A stretch of 64,000 nucleotides of DNA from an uncultured Oscillospiraceae bacterium. GTDB lineage: Bacteria; Bacillota; Clostridia; Oscillospirales; Oscillospiraceae. The DNA is taken from contig CALWVV010000003.1 in the NCBI GenBank assembly GCA_944385035.1, positions 62,001 to 126,000 on the forward strand, written 5' to 3'. A model generated the notes under the pieces. The model searched no databases. It had not been told where the DNA came from and was given only the letters and a program-made list of their open reading frames with translations. The translations under genes and the position numbers were made by a program. How positions within the stretch are numbered: position 1 is the first letter of the stretch; each line of letters opens with the position of its first letter. Below are positions 43,102-52,006 of the stretch, one piece after another.

Positions 43102-44166
43102 TTACAGGACGATCAAATCCTTGGGCGAACGGGTAATGTCCTCACAGCCGTTTTCCGTGAGAATCAGCACGTCCTCAATGCGCACACCAAAGCGGCCGGG
43201 CAGATAGACCCCCGGTTCCGCGGAGATCACCGCTCCCACAGGCAAAAGCCCCTGCTCACTGGGAGCCGCGTTGGGGGACTCGTGGATATCAATTCCTAAG
43301 GAATGGCCGAAGCTGTGGGTGAAGTAATCCCCATAGCCCGCCTCCCGAAGGCAGCGGCGTGCGGCCTCATCCACCTCCCAGCCGGCCACCCCGCCCCGTG
43401 CGGCGTTGATGCCTGCCTTTTGGGCACTGAGCACAGCGGCGTAGACCTCCTCCATCTCCTGGGTGGGCTGACCCAGAGCCACCGTGCGGGTCATATCGGA
43501 GCAGTACCCCTGAACCTTGCAGCCAAAGTCCATGGTAATGAACATTCCCGTGTCCACCACCTGGTCTCCGGGCACCGCATGGGGGCGGGACCCGTTGGGG
43601 CCGGCGGCCACAATGGGATCAAAGGACACCTGATCTCCTCCGCGGCGCATAAGCTCATAGACCAGCCGGGCGGCAATCTCCCGCTCGGTGAGGCCGGGGC
43701 GGATAAAGTTCAGGATGGCCTTAAAGGCCTCATCGGTGATCTCCTGGGCCCGGCGCATAATGGCCTGCTCCTCCAGATCCTTGGACGCTCTTAGCTCATC
43801 CAACAGGGTCTGGGCCGGGGTAAGGATACAGGGCAGCTCCTGGGCGTAGCGCCGGTGGGCATCCACCGTCATCTCTCCGCTCTCAAAGCCCACGTTGTGA
43901 AGGCCTTTTTCCTCCAGATAGGCTCTGGCCTGGGCCAGGTGTCCGTTTCCACTGGTAGTCTGGGATACCTGGGCGCCGGTAATCTGCTCCTGGGCGGCCT
44001 CAATATAGCGCCCATCGGTGGTATAGTGGGCCCCATCCCGGCAAACCAGGAGCAGCCCCTCTCCATGAAAACCCAGAGCATAGCGCTCTCCGGAAGGGCT
44101 GGTAATGAGCATGGCGTCCAGTCCATACTCGGGGAGCTTAGACGCAATTTTTGCAATATGGTTCAT
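43102..44166 (-). CDS. Xaa-Pro aminopeptidase (M24 family)
   Basis: A 354-residue metallopeptidase. Residues 1-125 are the creatinase-like N domain. The pita-bread catalytic domain has metal ligands in MDFGCKVQGYCSDMTRTV (two Asp), THSFGHSLGIDIHE (His), SAEPGVYLPG and GVRIEDVLIL (two Glu). It removes N-terminal residues before proline. GGAGAG lies upstream of the ATG. It is 12 bases after the endonuclease IV-like gene, so probably one operon with it and the YqeG gene. Confidence 0.92.
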   Translation of the reverse strand: MNHIAKIASKLPEYGLDAMLITSPSGERYALGFHGEGLLLVCRDGAHYTTDGRYIEAAQEQITGAQVSQTTSGNGHLAQARAYLEEKGLHNVGFESGEMTVDAHRRYAQELPCILTPAQTLLDELRASKDLEEQAIMRRAQEITDEAFKAILNFIRPGLTEREIAARLVYELMRRGGDQVSFDPIVAAGPNGSRPHAVPGDQVVDTGMFITMDFGCKVQGYCSDMTRTVALGQPTQEMEEVYAAVLSAQKAGINAARGGVAGWEVDEAARRCLREAGYGDYFTHSFGHSLGIDIHESPNAAPSEQGLLPVGAVISAEPGVYLPGRFGVRIEDVLILTENGCEDITRSPKDLIVL

Positions 44167-44178
44167 GTTGAACTCTCC

Positions 44179-45036
44179 TTACACCAGATAACTCTGGTAG
44201 ATTCTCTGCATCTCCAGGGCATCCTCCGCCTGGGTACCTGCGCTTTCGCAGATAAAAGCGGGGCTCCAGCCCCGGCGGGCCACTTCTTTCGCCAGGGGCG
44301 CCCACTGGGGGCCATAGCCGTCGTCATGGGCAAAGGTGCGGTGGCACTTTTCTCCCCCATTGGGGGTGAACTGGATGTGGGAAAAGTGGCTGTGGAATTG
44401 GGCCGCCCGCTCCGCTCCCAGCACTTCTTCCATGCGGCTGAGCATCCGGTCAAAGGCCTCCTGTCCGTCATCGGCTCCAAGGGATCGGGCATACAGGTGG
44501 CCAAAGTCAATGCAGGGGATGAGGCGCTCATCCAGCGTGCAAAGCTCCAGCACCTCCTCCAGATCCCCCAGCTGGTTGATTTTCCCCATAGTCTCCGGGC
44601 ACAGGGCAATGTGTTCAAAGCCTTCCCCGTCGCAGGCGGCCATCACCGCCCGCAAGCTTTTCCGGGCAGTCTCCAGCGCCTCCCGCCGGGTGCGCTTCAT
44701 CAAAGCTCCGGAATGGATGACCACACGCCTCGCTCCCATCTGGTCGGCCGCCAGACAGGCGGCGGTGATGTAACCGATGGTCTTTTGCAGCGACTCCGGG
44801 TCCGGGTTTGCCAGGTTAATAAAATAGGGTGCGTGGAGGGAGAGGGTGATTCCCGCCTCCTTTGCCCGCTGTCCCAGCTTTCGGGCCGTCTCCGCTCCCA
44901 CATGGACTCCCTTTCCACACTGATATTCATAGCAGGAAAGGCCAAGGCCCGCAATCCAGCCTGGGGCGTCCAGGGAGGACTTATACCGTTTGGAAAAGCT
45001 GTCCGAATTGCCCGCCGGACCGAACAGAGCGCTCAC
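44179..45036 (-). CDS. Endonuclease IV-like TIM-barrel protein
   Basis: A 285-residue protein of the AP endonuclease/xylose isomerase-like TIM barrel group. Candidate metal ligands are His in LSLHAPYF, His in VVIHSGAL, Glu in CPETMGK, Asp/His in CIDFGHLYA, His in HSHFSHIQF and Glu in ICESAG. The order matches endonuclease IV (nfo), which cuts DNA at abasic sites. Divergence at the N terminus leaves room for a sugar-isomerase-like role. It overlaps the YqeG gene by four bases. Confidence 0.8.
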   Translation of the reverse strand: MSALFGPAGNSDSFSKRYKSSLDAPGWIAGLGLSCYEYQCGKGVHVGAETARKLGQRAKEAGITLSLHAPYFINLANPDPESLQKTIGYITAACLAADQMGARRVVIHSGALMKRTRREALETARKSLRAVMAACDGEGFEHIALCPETMGKINQLGDLEEVLELCTLDERLIPCIDFGHLYARSLGADDGQEAFDRMLSRMEEVLGAERAAQFHSHFSHIQFTPNGGEKCHRTFAHDDGYGPQWAPLAKEVARRGWSPAFICESAGTQAEDALEMQRIYQSYLV

Positions 45037-45539
45037 AGGAAGCTCCTCCTTTTGCCCAGCAGACGGAAGGGGGTCTCCGCGGCGTAGCGGATGTACCGTC
45101 CAGGGTTGCCCGCCAGACGGATGGGCTCCACCAGCAGGGGGGTGACCCCCGCGTTGTTGGCTCCCAGGGTGTCGGTAAAAATCTGATCGCCCACCATCAC
45201 CGTCTCCTCCGGCTTACAGCCCATGCGCTCCATGGCCCGGAGATAACCTCCCCGCTTGGGCTTGCCCGAGTGGCCCTGGTAGGGAATGCCCAGCTGCTCG
45301 GCAAAGCGCTGGGCCCGGCCGGGCTTTCGGCTGTTGGAAAGCAGGAAAAGCTGGATTCCGTGCTCCTCCAGCTTTTCCTTCCAGGCCCGCACCTGCTGAG
45401 GCACCTGGGTCACCTTATAGGGCACCAGAGTATTGTCCAGGTCGGCCAGCACCAGCCGGATGCCCCGCCGGGCCAGGGCTTCGGGGTCGATCTGGGTCAC
45501 CGAGGGGTAAACCCCCTGGGGTATGGGTGAAAAGGACAC
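45033..45539 (-). CDS. YqeG-family HAD-IIIA phosphatase
   Basis: A 168-residue HAD hydrolase. Motif I is LADLDNTLVPY, motif II LLSNS, and motifs III/IV GKPKRGGY...VGDQIFTDTLGAN. Family members include phosphatidylglycerophosphate phosphatases and proteins of unknown substrate. The GTG at 45539 has AAAGGAGG eight bases upstream; the longer frame has none. First gene of the minus-strand operon with the endonuclease IV-like and peptidase genes. Confidence 0.87.
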   Translation of the reverse strand: MSFSPIPQGVYPSVTQIDPEALARRGIRLVLADLDNTLVPYKVTQVPQQVRAWKEKLEEHGIQLFLLSNSRKPGRAQRFAEQLGIPYQGHSGKPKRGGYLRAMERMGCKPEETVMVGDQIFTDTLGANNAGVTPLLVEPIRLAGNPGRYIRYAAETPFRLLGKRRSFL

Positions 45540-45658
45540 AAAGGCATCCTCCTTTGTTCTAAAACTAGCCCGCGGCACATAGGGTAAAGCACACGCAGGT
45601 CAAATTTGCGCTTGACAGTATATCACACCTGCCTAGTTTGGACAAGGGGGCATCTCTT

Positions 45659-46495
45659 ATGCCGCAGCCACCACAGGACACCTTTATCGTCACGTTGACC
45701 CCCCGGCAGCTGCCCGCGCTTCAGCCCTGGCGGGCCACGCCCGCCCTGCTGGCCTACCGTCTGGGGCCTGGGGGACGTCTGCTCCGGGCCGACAACGCCC
45801 TGCTGCCCCGTGGAAGTCTGATGGTCCTCAGCGACCGGGGGTTTGACGGTCTGGGGCAGACCGCCCCTCTCTGCCAGGAGATTGTGCGGGAATGCCAAGC
45901 CAGGGGCTTTGTAGGAGCCATTCTGGACTTTGAATCCCGCCTGCCACCCCTGGCCCAGATCGCCGGACAGTTGGATGAGCCCTTTGCCCGGCGGGACTGG
46001 ATGCTGTTTGTGCCCGAGGCTTACGCCCAGAGTGCCCCCCACGGGAAAGTTATGATCCCCTCGGCCCTGTCCGGCGGTTCGCTGCAGCTGCGTCTGGAGG
46101 AGGCCGTGGAACAATTTGGCCGGGAACGGACGGCTCTGGCCCTGGAAAAGGCGGCGGAGGACTTCTATCTTCCCTCCCCCACCGGTTCCGGGCAGCCGCT
46201 CTCTCAGGAGCAGCTGGAACAGCTGAAGGAGCGCCTGTCCCCTTCCATCTTTTTTTCCGGGGACCTGTGCGCCCGGTACTTTACCTACATGAGCCGGGAC
46301 AACGGCGCCCACTTCGTCCTCTTTGACGACGAGGATACTCTCCGCCGAAAGGTAGAGGTGGCCCATCGGGCGGGCATCCACATCTTCTTGGCTCCCTGGG
46401 CAGAGATCTCCTCCTGTGCCGCCCACATCGGTGTTCGCCGCTATCCCTCTGCGTCCCGAAACTTTCAGGACATCAAAAAACCGGGCAGCCGTTAA
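45659..46495 (+). CDS. Protein of unknown function, possibly a TIM-barrel hydrolase
   Basis: A 278-residue soluble protein without signal peptide. The segment GFVGAILDFESRLPP resembles the DxE-bearing strand of family 18 glycosidases, and AGIHIFLAPWAEI resembles a late barrel strand; a long charged helix (LEEAVEQFGRERTALALEKA) lies between. This is a weak hint only. AAGGGGG precedes the ATG at 45659. TTGACA at 45612-45617 with a poor -10 suggests its own promoter. Terminator at the stop. I do not assign a function. Confidence 0.6.
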   Translation: MPQPPQDTFIVTLTPRQLPALQPWRATPALLAYRLGPGGRLLRADNALLPRGSLMVLSDRGFDGLGQTAPLCQEIVRECQARGFVGAILDFESRLPPLAQIAGQLDEPFARRDWMLFVPEAYAQSAPHGKVMIPSALSGGSLQLRLEEAVEQFGRERTALALEKAAEDFYLPSPTGSGQPLSQEQLEQLKERLSPSIFFSGDLCARYFTYMSRDNGAHFVLFDDEDTLRRKVEVAHRAGIHIFLAPWAEISSCAAHIGVRRYPSASRNFQDIKKPGSR

Positions 46496-46513
46496 GGCCG
46501 CCCGGTTTTGCTT
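46477..46513. terminator. Terminator overlapping the stop of the unknown gene
   Basis: AAACCGGGC-GCC, TTAA, GGC-GCCCGGTTTT, spanning the stop codon; also placed to end the converging glycosidase gene. Confidence 0.8.
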
Positions 46514-46526
46514 TGCAGAAAAATGC

Positions 46527-48719
46527 TCAGAACTTGTCGTAAATGGCACGGATGAGCACAATGGCCTCCTCCACGGTGGTGTTTACCTTGGGGGAGATGC
46601 CGCCGTCCTTGCCTGCCATCAGGCCGTTGTTGGTAAGCAGGGCCATGGACTCCACCGCCCAGCTGTCCACGCTGGCCGCGTCCTTGAACTGGCTGTCAAT
46701 GACCGTGCTGGTGTTGGCAAGGGTGCTGGTTCCGTTGGCCGCATCCACATACTGGATGGCCTTGTTCAGCATGACGCTGATCTCCTGGCGGGTGATGGGG
46801 GTGTTGGGGGCAAAGATCCCATCCCCCTTGCCGCTGGTCACTCCGGCAGCCACAGCCTTCAGCGCCATGATGTCATCCGTGTCGGTAAAATTGTCCGGCG
46901 CGGCAACAATTATCTCCCCGGTGGCCTTTTCGATCAGATTGACGGCCAGCTCGGCAAACTGCAGACGGGTGATCTGGTCCTGGTAGATCCCCTGAGTACG
47001 CTCCGTGATGAGGCCCTTGCTCTGGGCATCCACAATGAGCGCTTCGGCCCAGCTGGAGGGAGTCTGTACTACAGGCTTGGTGCTGCCCGGCACGGTAAGG
47101 GTATAGGTACCGCTCTGCTGCTTGAACTGATTGCCGGAGGCCACCACATAGATCTTGTGCTCCCCAGCACTGAGGGCTGCGGTGTTCAGGTTATAGTAAT
47201 AGGGGGCCTGGGACACCGTGGCGGCCAGCTTGCCGTCCACATAGTACTGCACGGTGGCGTTCTTCACCCCAGGGAAGCTGACATAAGAGGCCAGCTTCAG
47301 CGTACCGGTGTCGCTGAGTTTGGTCTGGCTCAGTTCCTCCCAACCCACGGCAGAAGTCTGTCCCTGGGCCAGGTAGGCTCCATTGTTGTCAATGGCACTG
47401 CGGTAGGCAGAGGAGATCGCGGAGTTGCCGTTGAGGGAATAGTCATACCGGCTGCTGTCCAGATCCACATCAAAGTAGAAAACTGCCTTCACCTGGGGAT
47501 AGACCATATTGACATAGGAATAGAATTTGGTCAGCTGGTCCACTGCATAGGCCGTCTGATCCGCGCCGTAATTCCGGTAGCCAAAGCCGCACTCGCTGAT
47601 CATCACGGGCTTATTGTGGGATTTGGCCAGATCCACAATGGGCTTGATAATGACCATAGGATCATAGTCATACACACCGGTGCCATAGTAGGGGTTGCTG
47701 GCCGGGGTGCCGGAGAGGCTGTAGCTCATGGGGTTGCCGTACACATCCAAATAATTGGTGTTCTGGTAAGTGGACATGCCCACCCAGTCCACATACTGGT
47801 CGCCGGGATAGAACTGGTCGATGGTCACATTCCGGTTGCTGATATCCCCAGGAGAGAATACCATCTGAATGTTGGAGTAGGGCGCCGCGGCATCCGCCAC
47901 CTTACGGAAGGCCTGGATGTAGGTGGTAGGATCACAGTCGCTCCAGTTGTTCATCTCCGCACCAACCCGCAGGAGGATGGTAGCGTCCAGTTGGGCCATG
48001 GCGCGCACGCCCTCCTGAATATAGCTATCCGCGGACAGGACTGCCTGGCAGCCGGCGGTTCCTTCCGGGTGGAAGTTCCACGCCAGCTCGATAACGCCTC
48101 CGTTGGCTGCGTCATAGAAGTTTTCGGAGGTATTCATGTAGTAGTCAATCCAATACTCCACCGAATAACCGTCATTGAAATCAATGTACATAAGGGCAGC
48201 GGACTCTCCAGGCTGGTCATGGCCCAGGGCAGTACCATACCAGGTGCCGTTCTTGGGGCCATAGGCATAGGGGGAGGGGTCCGTGTCACTCTGGGCATAG
48301 ATCTTGGGACTTTGGGCCGCTTTCAGATACGCCATCCGGGCATTGCCGTCCAGCAGAGTATCCTTATACCCGTGTCCGTTGGCGTTGAGCCATTTGGCCA
48401 TGGTAAGCTGCCGCTCCAGCCAGGTAATGGCTCCGGCAATGTCTCCGGTCACCTCACAGGCCCAGGAGGCCTTGGCACATTTGACCTCCAGGTTGCCGCA
48501 CACATCGTAGCTCATGCCCAGGGGGATCAGCTCATCATAGATCTTCTGGGCCAGGGAGACGATGGCCTTGGCATCGGTCCCCGCGGAGACTGTGGCCCAC
48601 TGGTCATGCAGGGGCCAGTAGGAAGAGGGATAGGTAAACGCCGAAGCATTGATACACATCCCCGCCACCAGCACAGCCGCCATGGCCGACGAAAGCAAAC
48701 GACGCAGAACTCTTTTCAT
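46527..48719 (-). CDS. Secreted GH26-like glycosidase with S-layer homology domains
   Basis: A 730-residue exported protein. The signal peptide ends near ASA (residue 27). Residues about 30-450 form a TIM-barrel glycosidase resembling family 26: Glu255 in LLRVGAEMNNW and Glu376 in PVMISECGFGYR are at the acid/base and nucleophile positions. Residues 460-545 look like an Ig-like domain (VQYYVDGKLAATVSQAP). From 555 to the end there are two to three SLH-type segments (ITRLQFAELAVNLIE, ITRQEISVMLNKAI) for attachment to the cell wall. The ATG follows GGGAGG. Promoter at 48771-48799. Polysaccharide substrate unknown. Confidence 0.78.
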   Translation of the reverse strand: MKRVLRRLLSSAMAAVLVAGMCINASAFTYPSSYWPLHDQWATVSAGTDAKAIVSLAQKIYDELIPLGMSYDVCGNLEVKCAKASWACEVTGDIAGAITWLERQLTMAKWLNANGHGYKDTLLDGNARMAYLKAAQSPKIYAQSDTDPSPYAYGPKNGTWYGTALGHDQPGESAALMYIDFNDGYSVEYWIDYYMNTSENFYDAANGGVIELAWNFHPEGTAGCQAVLSADSYIQEGVRAMAQLDATILLRVGAEMNNWSDCDPTTYIQAFRKVADAAAPYSNIQMVFSPGDISNRNVTIDQFYPGDQYVDWVGMSTYQNTNYLDVYGNPMSYSLSGTPASNPYYGTGVYDYDPMVIIKPIVDLAKSHNKPVMISECGFGYRNYGADQTAYAVDQLTKFYSYVNMVYPQVKAVFYFDVDLDSSRYDYSLNGNSAISSAYRSAIDNNGAYLAQGQTSAVGWEELSQTKLSDTGTLKLASYVSFPGVKNATVQYYVDGKLAATVSQAPYYYNLNTAALSAGEHKIYVVASGNQFKQQSGTYTLTVPGSTKPVVQTPSSWAEALIVDAQSKGLITERTQGIYQDQITRLQFAELAVNLIEKATGEIIVAAPDNFTDTDDIMALKAVAAGVTSGKGDGIFAPNTPITRQEISVMLNKAIQYVDAANGTSTLANTSTVIDSQFKDAASVDSWAVESMALLTNNGLMAGKDGGISPKVNTTVEEAIVLIRAIYDKF

Positions 48720-48770
48720 TTCAAAACAACCTCCCATTCAATGTTTGCCGCGTCAAAAAAGCATGAAACT

Positions 48771-48799
48771 ATTGTACTTTTCTTTCACACTTTTTGCAA
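48771..48799 (-). promoter_or_regulatory. Promoter of the GH26-like gene
   Basis: Minus strand TTGCAA, 17 bases, TACAAT. Confidence 0.65.
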
Positions 48800-48877
48800 T
48801 ATCCCCAAAGTGCAGTTCCCACTTTTTGTACAACTTTTTCTATCTGTACCCCGATTATGAACTTTTCGTGAAAAGTC

Positions 48878-48906
48878 TGGACAGACCCGCCCCCTTGGAT
48901 TATGAT
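48878..48906 (+). promoter_or_regulatory. Promoter of the rnf-like operon
   Basis: TGGACA, 17 bases, TATGAT, about 80 bases before rnfC. Confidence 0.6.
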
Positions 48907-48986
48907 ATAGGCTGTAAAAATGTTGAGATACTGCATGTATTTTGTCTATTCTCTGAAAATAGGCAGCATATGGAGGTTATTTTTCA

Positions 48987-50309
48987 ATGCCCCATTCCTT
49001 TTTCGGCGGAGTATTTCCCGCCACTCGAAAAGAAAGTACGCGGCGAAAGCCCCTTAATCCTCTCTCCGTTTCCCCGGAAGAGCTTGTCATCCCCCTGCTC
49101 ATGTGCGCCGACGGCCCCTCCCTTCCTCTGGTGCGCCCCGGCGACCGGGTGCTGCGGGGCCAGCCCGTGGCCCAGTGGGAGGAGACCGGCGGCGCTGCCG
49201 CCCATTCCGGCATCTCCGGCCGGGTAACTGCACTGGAGGACCGCCCCCATCCCTGGGGCGGCAGCTCCCCCGCCATCATCATCCGGAATGACGGCCAGGA
49301 CACTCCCTGGGACGGGCGGCCGGAACCCCTTACCCTGCGGGAGGCCAACCTGACCTCCCTGATGGAGCGGGTGCAGGGGGCCGGTATCGTGGGCATGGGA
49401 GGCGCCGCCTATCCCACCTGGAAAAAGCTGGACCAGGCCGCCGGACGGGTGGACACGCTCATCATCAACGCCGCGGAGTGTGAGCCCTATGTCACCGCCG
49501 ACCACCGGCTTTTGTTGGAGCGGGCCAAATACATTATTCAAGGGGGCGAGCTGCTCGCCCGGTGTCTGGGTGCCTCCCATGTGGTCCTGGTCACAGAGGG
49601 GGATAAGCTCAACGCGGTGGAGTCTCTGGAGCGGCGCCTGCGGCGCAACAAGCTGGTGCGCCTTTGTACCGTCCGCACCCGGTATCCTCTGGGCGCGGAA
49701 AAGCAGATCGTACAGACGGTGACCGGCCGGGAAGTTCCCCCCGGCGGCTCTCCCTTGGACGTGAAATGTGTGGTCTTTAATGTGGCTACGGTCTACGCCA
49801 TACAGGATGCCTTTTTCCGCGGCCATCCGCTCACGCACCGCGCCGTCACTGTCACCGGCGGAGCAGTGACCCGCCCCAGAAACCTGTGGGTCCCCATCGG
49901 GACCCCTTGGCGCGTCCTGCTGGAAGCCTGCGGCGGACTGCGGGAAGAGGCGGAGCTGATGGTCACCGGCGGCCCCATGATGGGCGTGGCGCTTCCCTCG
50001 CTGGACGCCCCGGTGCTGAAAAGCACCAACAGCTTAGTCTGTCTCACCTCCCCGGAGCGCAAGTCGGAGGGTGCCGGCAGCGTGTGCATCCGGTGCGGAA
50101 AATGTGTGGACCGCTGCCCCATGCATCTGGCCCCCACCTTTATCCGCCAGGCCCTAAAGGCCAATGACCTGGCCGCCCTGGCTAAGCTTCACCCCGAGGA
50201 CTGCAACGCCTGCGGCTGTTGTTCCTTCATCTGTCCCGCTCAGATTCCTCTGGTGGAGACAGTCACCCTGGCAAAAAACACCCTGCGGGAAGGAGGCGCA
50301 GCTCAATGA
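48987..50309 (+). CDS. rnfC: Electron transport complex subunit RnfC
   Basis: A 440-residue RnfC. The NADH/FMN part has GIVGMGGAAYPTWKKL (residues about 132-147) and NAAECEPYVTADHRLLLE. A SLBB-like domain follows, and two [4Fe-4S] motifs lie at the C terminus: CIRCGKCVDRCPMHL and CNACGCCSFICPAQ. In the Rnf complex RnfC docks at the membrane and exchanges electrons with NAD(H). GGAGG precedes the ATG by about ten bases. Length and motifs are complete. Its last codons overlap the fused rnfD/G gene (ATGA). Confidence 0.93.
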   Translation: MPHSFFGGVFPATRKESTRRKPLNPLSVSPEELVIPLLMCADGPSLPLVRPGDRVLRGQPVAQWEETGGAAAHSGISGRVTALEDRPHPWGGSSPAIIIRNDGQDTPWDGRPEPLTLREANLTSLMERVQGAGIVGMGGAAYPTWKKLDQAAGRVDTLIINAAECEPYVTADHRLLLERAKYIIQGGELLARCLGASHVVLVTEGDKLNAVESLERRLRRNKLVRLCTVRTRYPLGAEKQIVQTVTGREVPPGGSPLDVKCVVFNVATVYAIQDAFFRGHPLTHRAVTVTGGAVTRPRNLWVPIGTPWRVLLEACGGLREEAELMVTGGPMMGVALPSLDAPVLKSTNSLVCLTSPERKSEGAGSVCIRCGKCVDRCPMHLAPTFIRQALKANDLAALAKLHPEDCNACGCCSFICPAQIPLVETVTLAKNTLREGGAAQ

Positions 50310-51967
50310 ACACTTCCTTTCCCCCCACCTACCTCTCTCCTCAGCTGAGGCAGAGCGCTACCACCACCGCTATGATGCTGGATCTGATGGTGGCCCTGGT
50401 TCCAACCCTGGGGATGTCTGTTTTTCTCTTTGGCCCGCGGGTACTGGCCCTGTGTGCCATTTCGGTGGCAGCCTGTGTCTTTTCCGAGTGGCTCTACCGC
50501 CGTCTGACCCATCAGAGCAATACCCTTCGGGACCTCTCCGCCTGTGTCACAGGTCTTTTGCTGGCGCTCAGCCTGCCGGTGACCTCCCCCTACTGGGTAC
50601 CGGTGCTGGGCGGTGCCTTCGGCATTATTGTGGTCAAGCAGTTTTACGGCGGCCTGGGCAAGAACTTTATGAATCCCGCCCTGGCCGGACGGATGCTGTG
50701 CGCCACGCTCCCCATCCTTATGACCACCTGGGCCCAGCCCCTTCACTGGGTCTCTATGGTAAACCCGGATGCTGTCTCCGCCGCCACCCCCCTGGCTTCC
50801 CTTCACGACGGAGGTCTTCCCGCTGAGACCCTGCCGCAGCTGTTTTTAGGGCAGCAGGGCGGATGTATGGGCGAGGTATCCTCCGCCATGCTTCTGCTGG
50901 GATTTGTCTACCTGCTTTTGCGCCGGGTCATCTCTGCCCGCATCCCCCTGGCCTATCTGGGAACGGTCGTACTGGTCTCCCTGCTGTTTTATCCTTCGGG
51001 CATGAACCCCCTGGTTTGGACGGCCTACCAGCTTCTCAGCGGCGGGCTCATCATGGGGGCCATCTTCTTTGCCACCGATCCCACCACCTCTCCGGTCACA
51101 CCCCGCGGCCAGGTGATCTTTGGGGTGGGCTGCGGCCTTCTCACCATGCTGCTGCGCTACCACGGTTCCTACCCGGAAGGGGTCGGCTGGGCCATTTTGA
51201 CCATGAACTGTTTGGTATGGCTGATGGACCGGATGGGTATGCCCCGCCGGTTTGGCATCGGCCGTTTTACCGTCACCAAAAACTGGGTGATGGAAATTCA
51301 AAGCAGCCTGGCTGAAATAAAATTTGTCAAGCCTGAGATGAAGTTCAATTTCTTCGGGCTGAAAGAGGGGAAAATGCCCGGCGAGGCCTATCTGGACCCC
51401 CTGCGGACCCACATCAAGGCTCTTGCCCCCGTCGCCCTTCTGTTTGCCGTCACCTGTGTGGCGATTTCCAGCATTCACACCATCACCGACCTGGATACCG
51501 CACGGGCAGAAGCACGGGAACAGCGGGAGCTGCTCTCCCAGGTCATGCCCCAGGCAGAAACCAGCTCAGAAACACCCTACCGGGCCAACGGCGCATTGTC
51601 CATCCTGGCCGGATACTCCAGCGAAGGGGAACTCATCGGCTACTGTGTGGAGGTCCAGAACCAGGGCTTTGGCGGCATCATCACCATGGTGGTGGGCGTG
51701 GACCTGGACGGCAAGGTTACCGGTGTAGCCGTCACCAGCCACTCGGAGACCAATCCCGTGGGCACTAAGGCCATGACGGAAGAAGCGCTCAGCCGTTACA
51801 TTGGCCGCTCGGGAACCCTGCGGACCTCCGGGGCCAACTCTGTGGATGTGGTCACCGGCGCCACCGCCACCTCCAAAGCCATTACCGCCGGCGTCAACCG
51901 TGCGCTGGCCATTGTGGCAAATCTCGATACGGAAGGAGAGGTCGAATATGTGGACAGCGATGTATAA
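50306..51967 (+). CDS. RnfD-RnfG fusion protein
   Basis: A 553-residue protein. Residues 1-325 are RnfD: about nine membrane helices, with DAVSAATPLA carrying Thr161 at the covalent-FMN position. A linker (about 325-370) leads to RnfG: one membrane helix (370-392) and an extracytoplasmic domain ending with DVVTGATATSKAITAGV, the RnfG flavinylation motif, with Thr522 as the probable FMN site. Normally these are separate neighbouring genes. The reading frame is continuous with no internal ribosome site evident at the junction. Both flavin sites being intact implies a working electron relay. FMN attachment would need an ApbE flavin transferase, not encoded in the window. Confidence 0.9.
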   Translation: MNTSFPPTYLSPQLRQSATTTAMMLDLMVALVPTLGMSVFLFGPRVLALCAISVAACVFSEWLYRRLTHQSNTLRDLSACVTGLLLALSLPVTSPYWVPVLGGAFGIIVVKQFYGGLGKNFMNPALAGRMLCATLPILMTTWAQPLHWVSMVNPDAVSAATPLASLHDGGLPAETLPQLFLGQQGGCMGEVSSAMLLLGFVYLLLRRVISARIPLAYLGTVVLVSLLFYPSGMNPLVWTAYQLLSGGLIMGAIFFATDPTTSPVTPRGQVIFGVGCGLLTMLLRYHGSYPEGVGWAILTMNCLVWLMDRMGMPRRFGIGRFTVTKNWVMEIQSSLAEIKFVKPEMKFNFFGLKEGKMPGEAYLDPLRTHIKALAPVALLFAVTCVAISSIHTITDLDTARAEAREQRELLSQVMPQAETSSETPYRANGALSILAGYSSEGELIGYCVEVQNQGFGGIITMVVGVDLDGKVTGVAVTSHSETNPVGTKAMTEEALSRYIGRSGTLRTSGANSVDVVTGATATSKAITAGVNRALAIVANLDTEGEVEYVDSDV

Positions 51968-52006
51968 GTCTTGCCTTCTGCCTCTCCGGAAAGGAGGTGG
52001 GGCACT

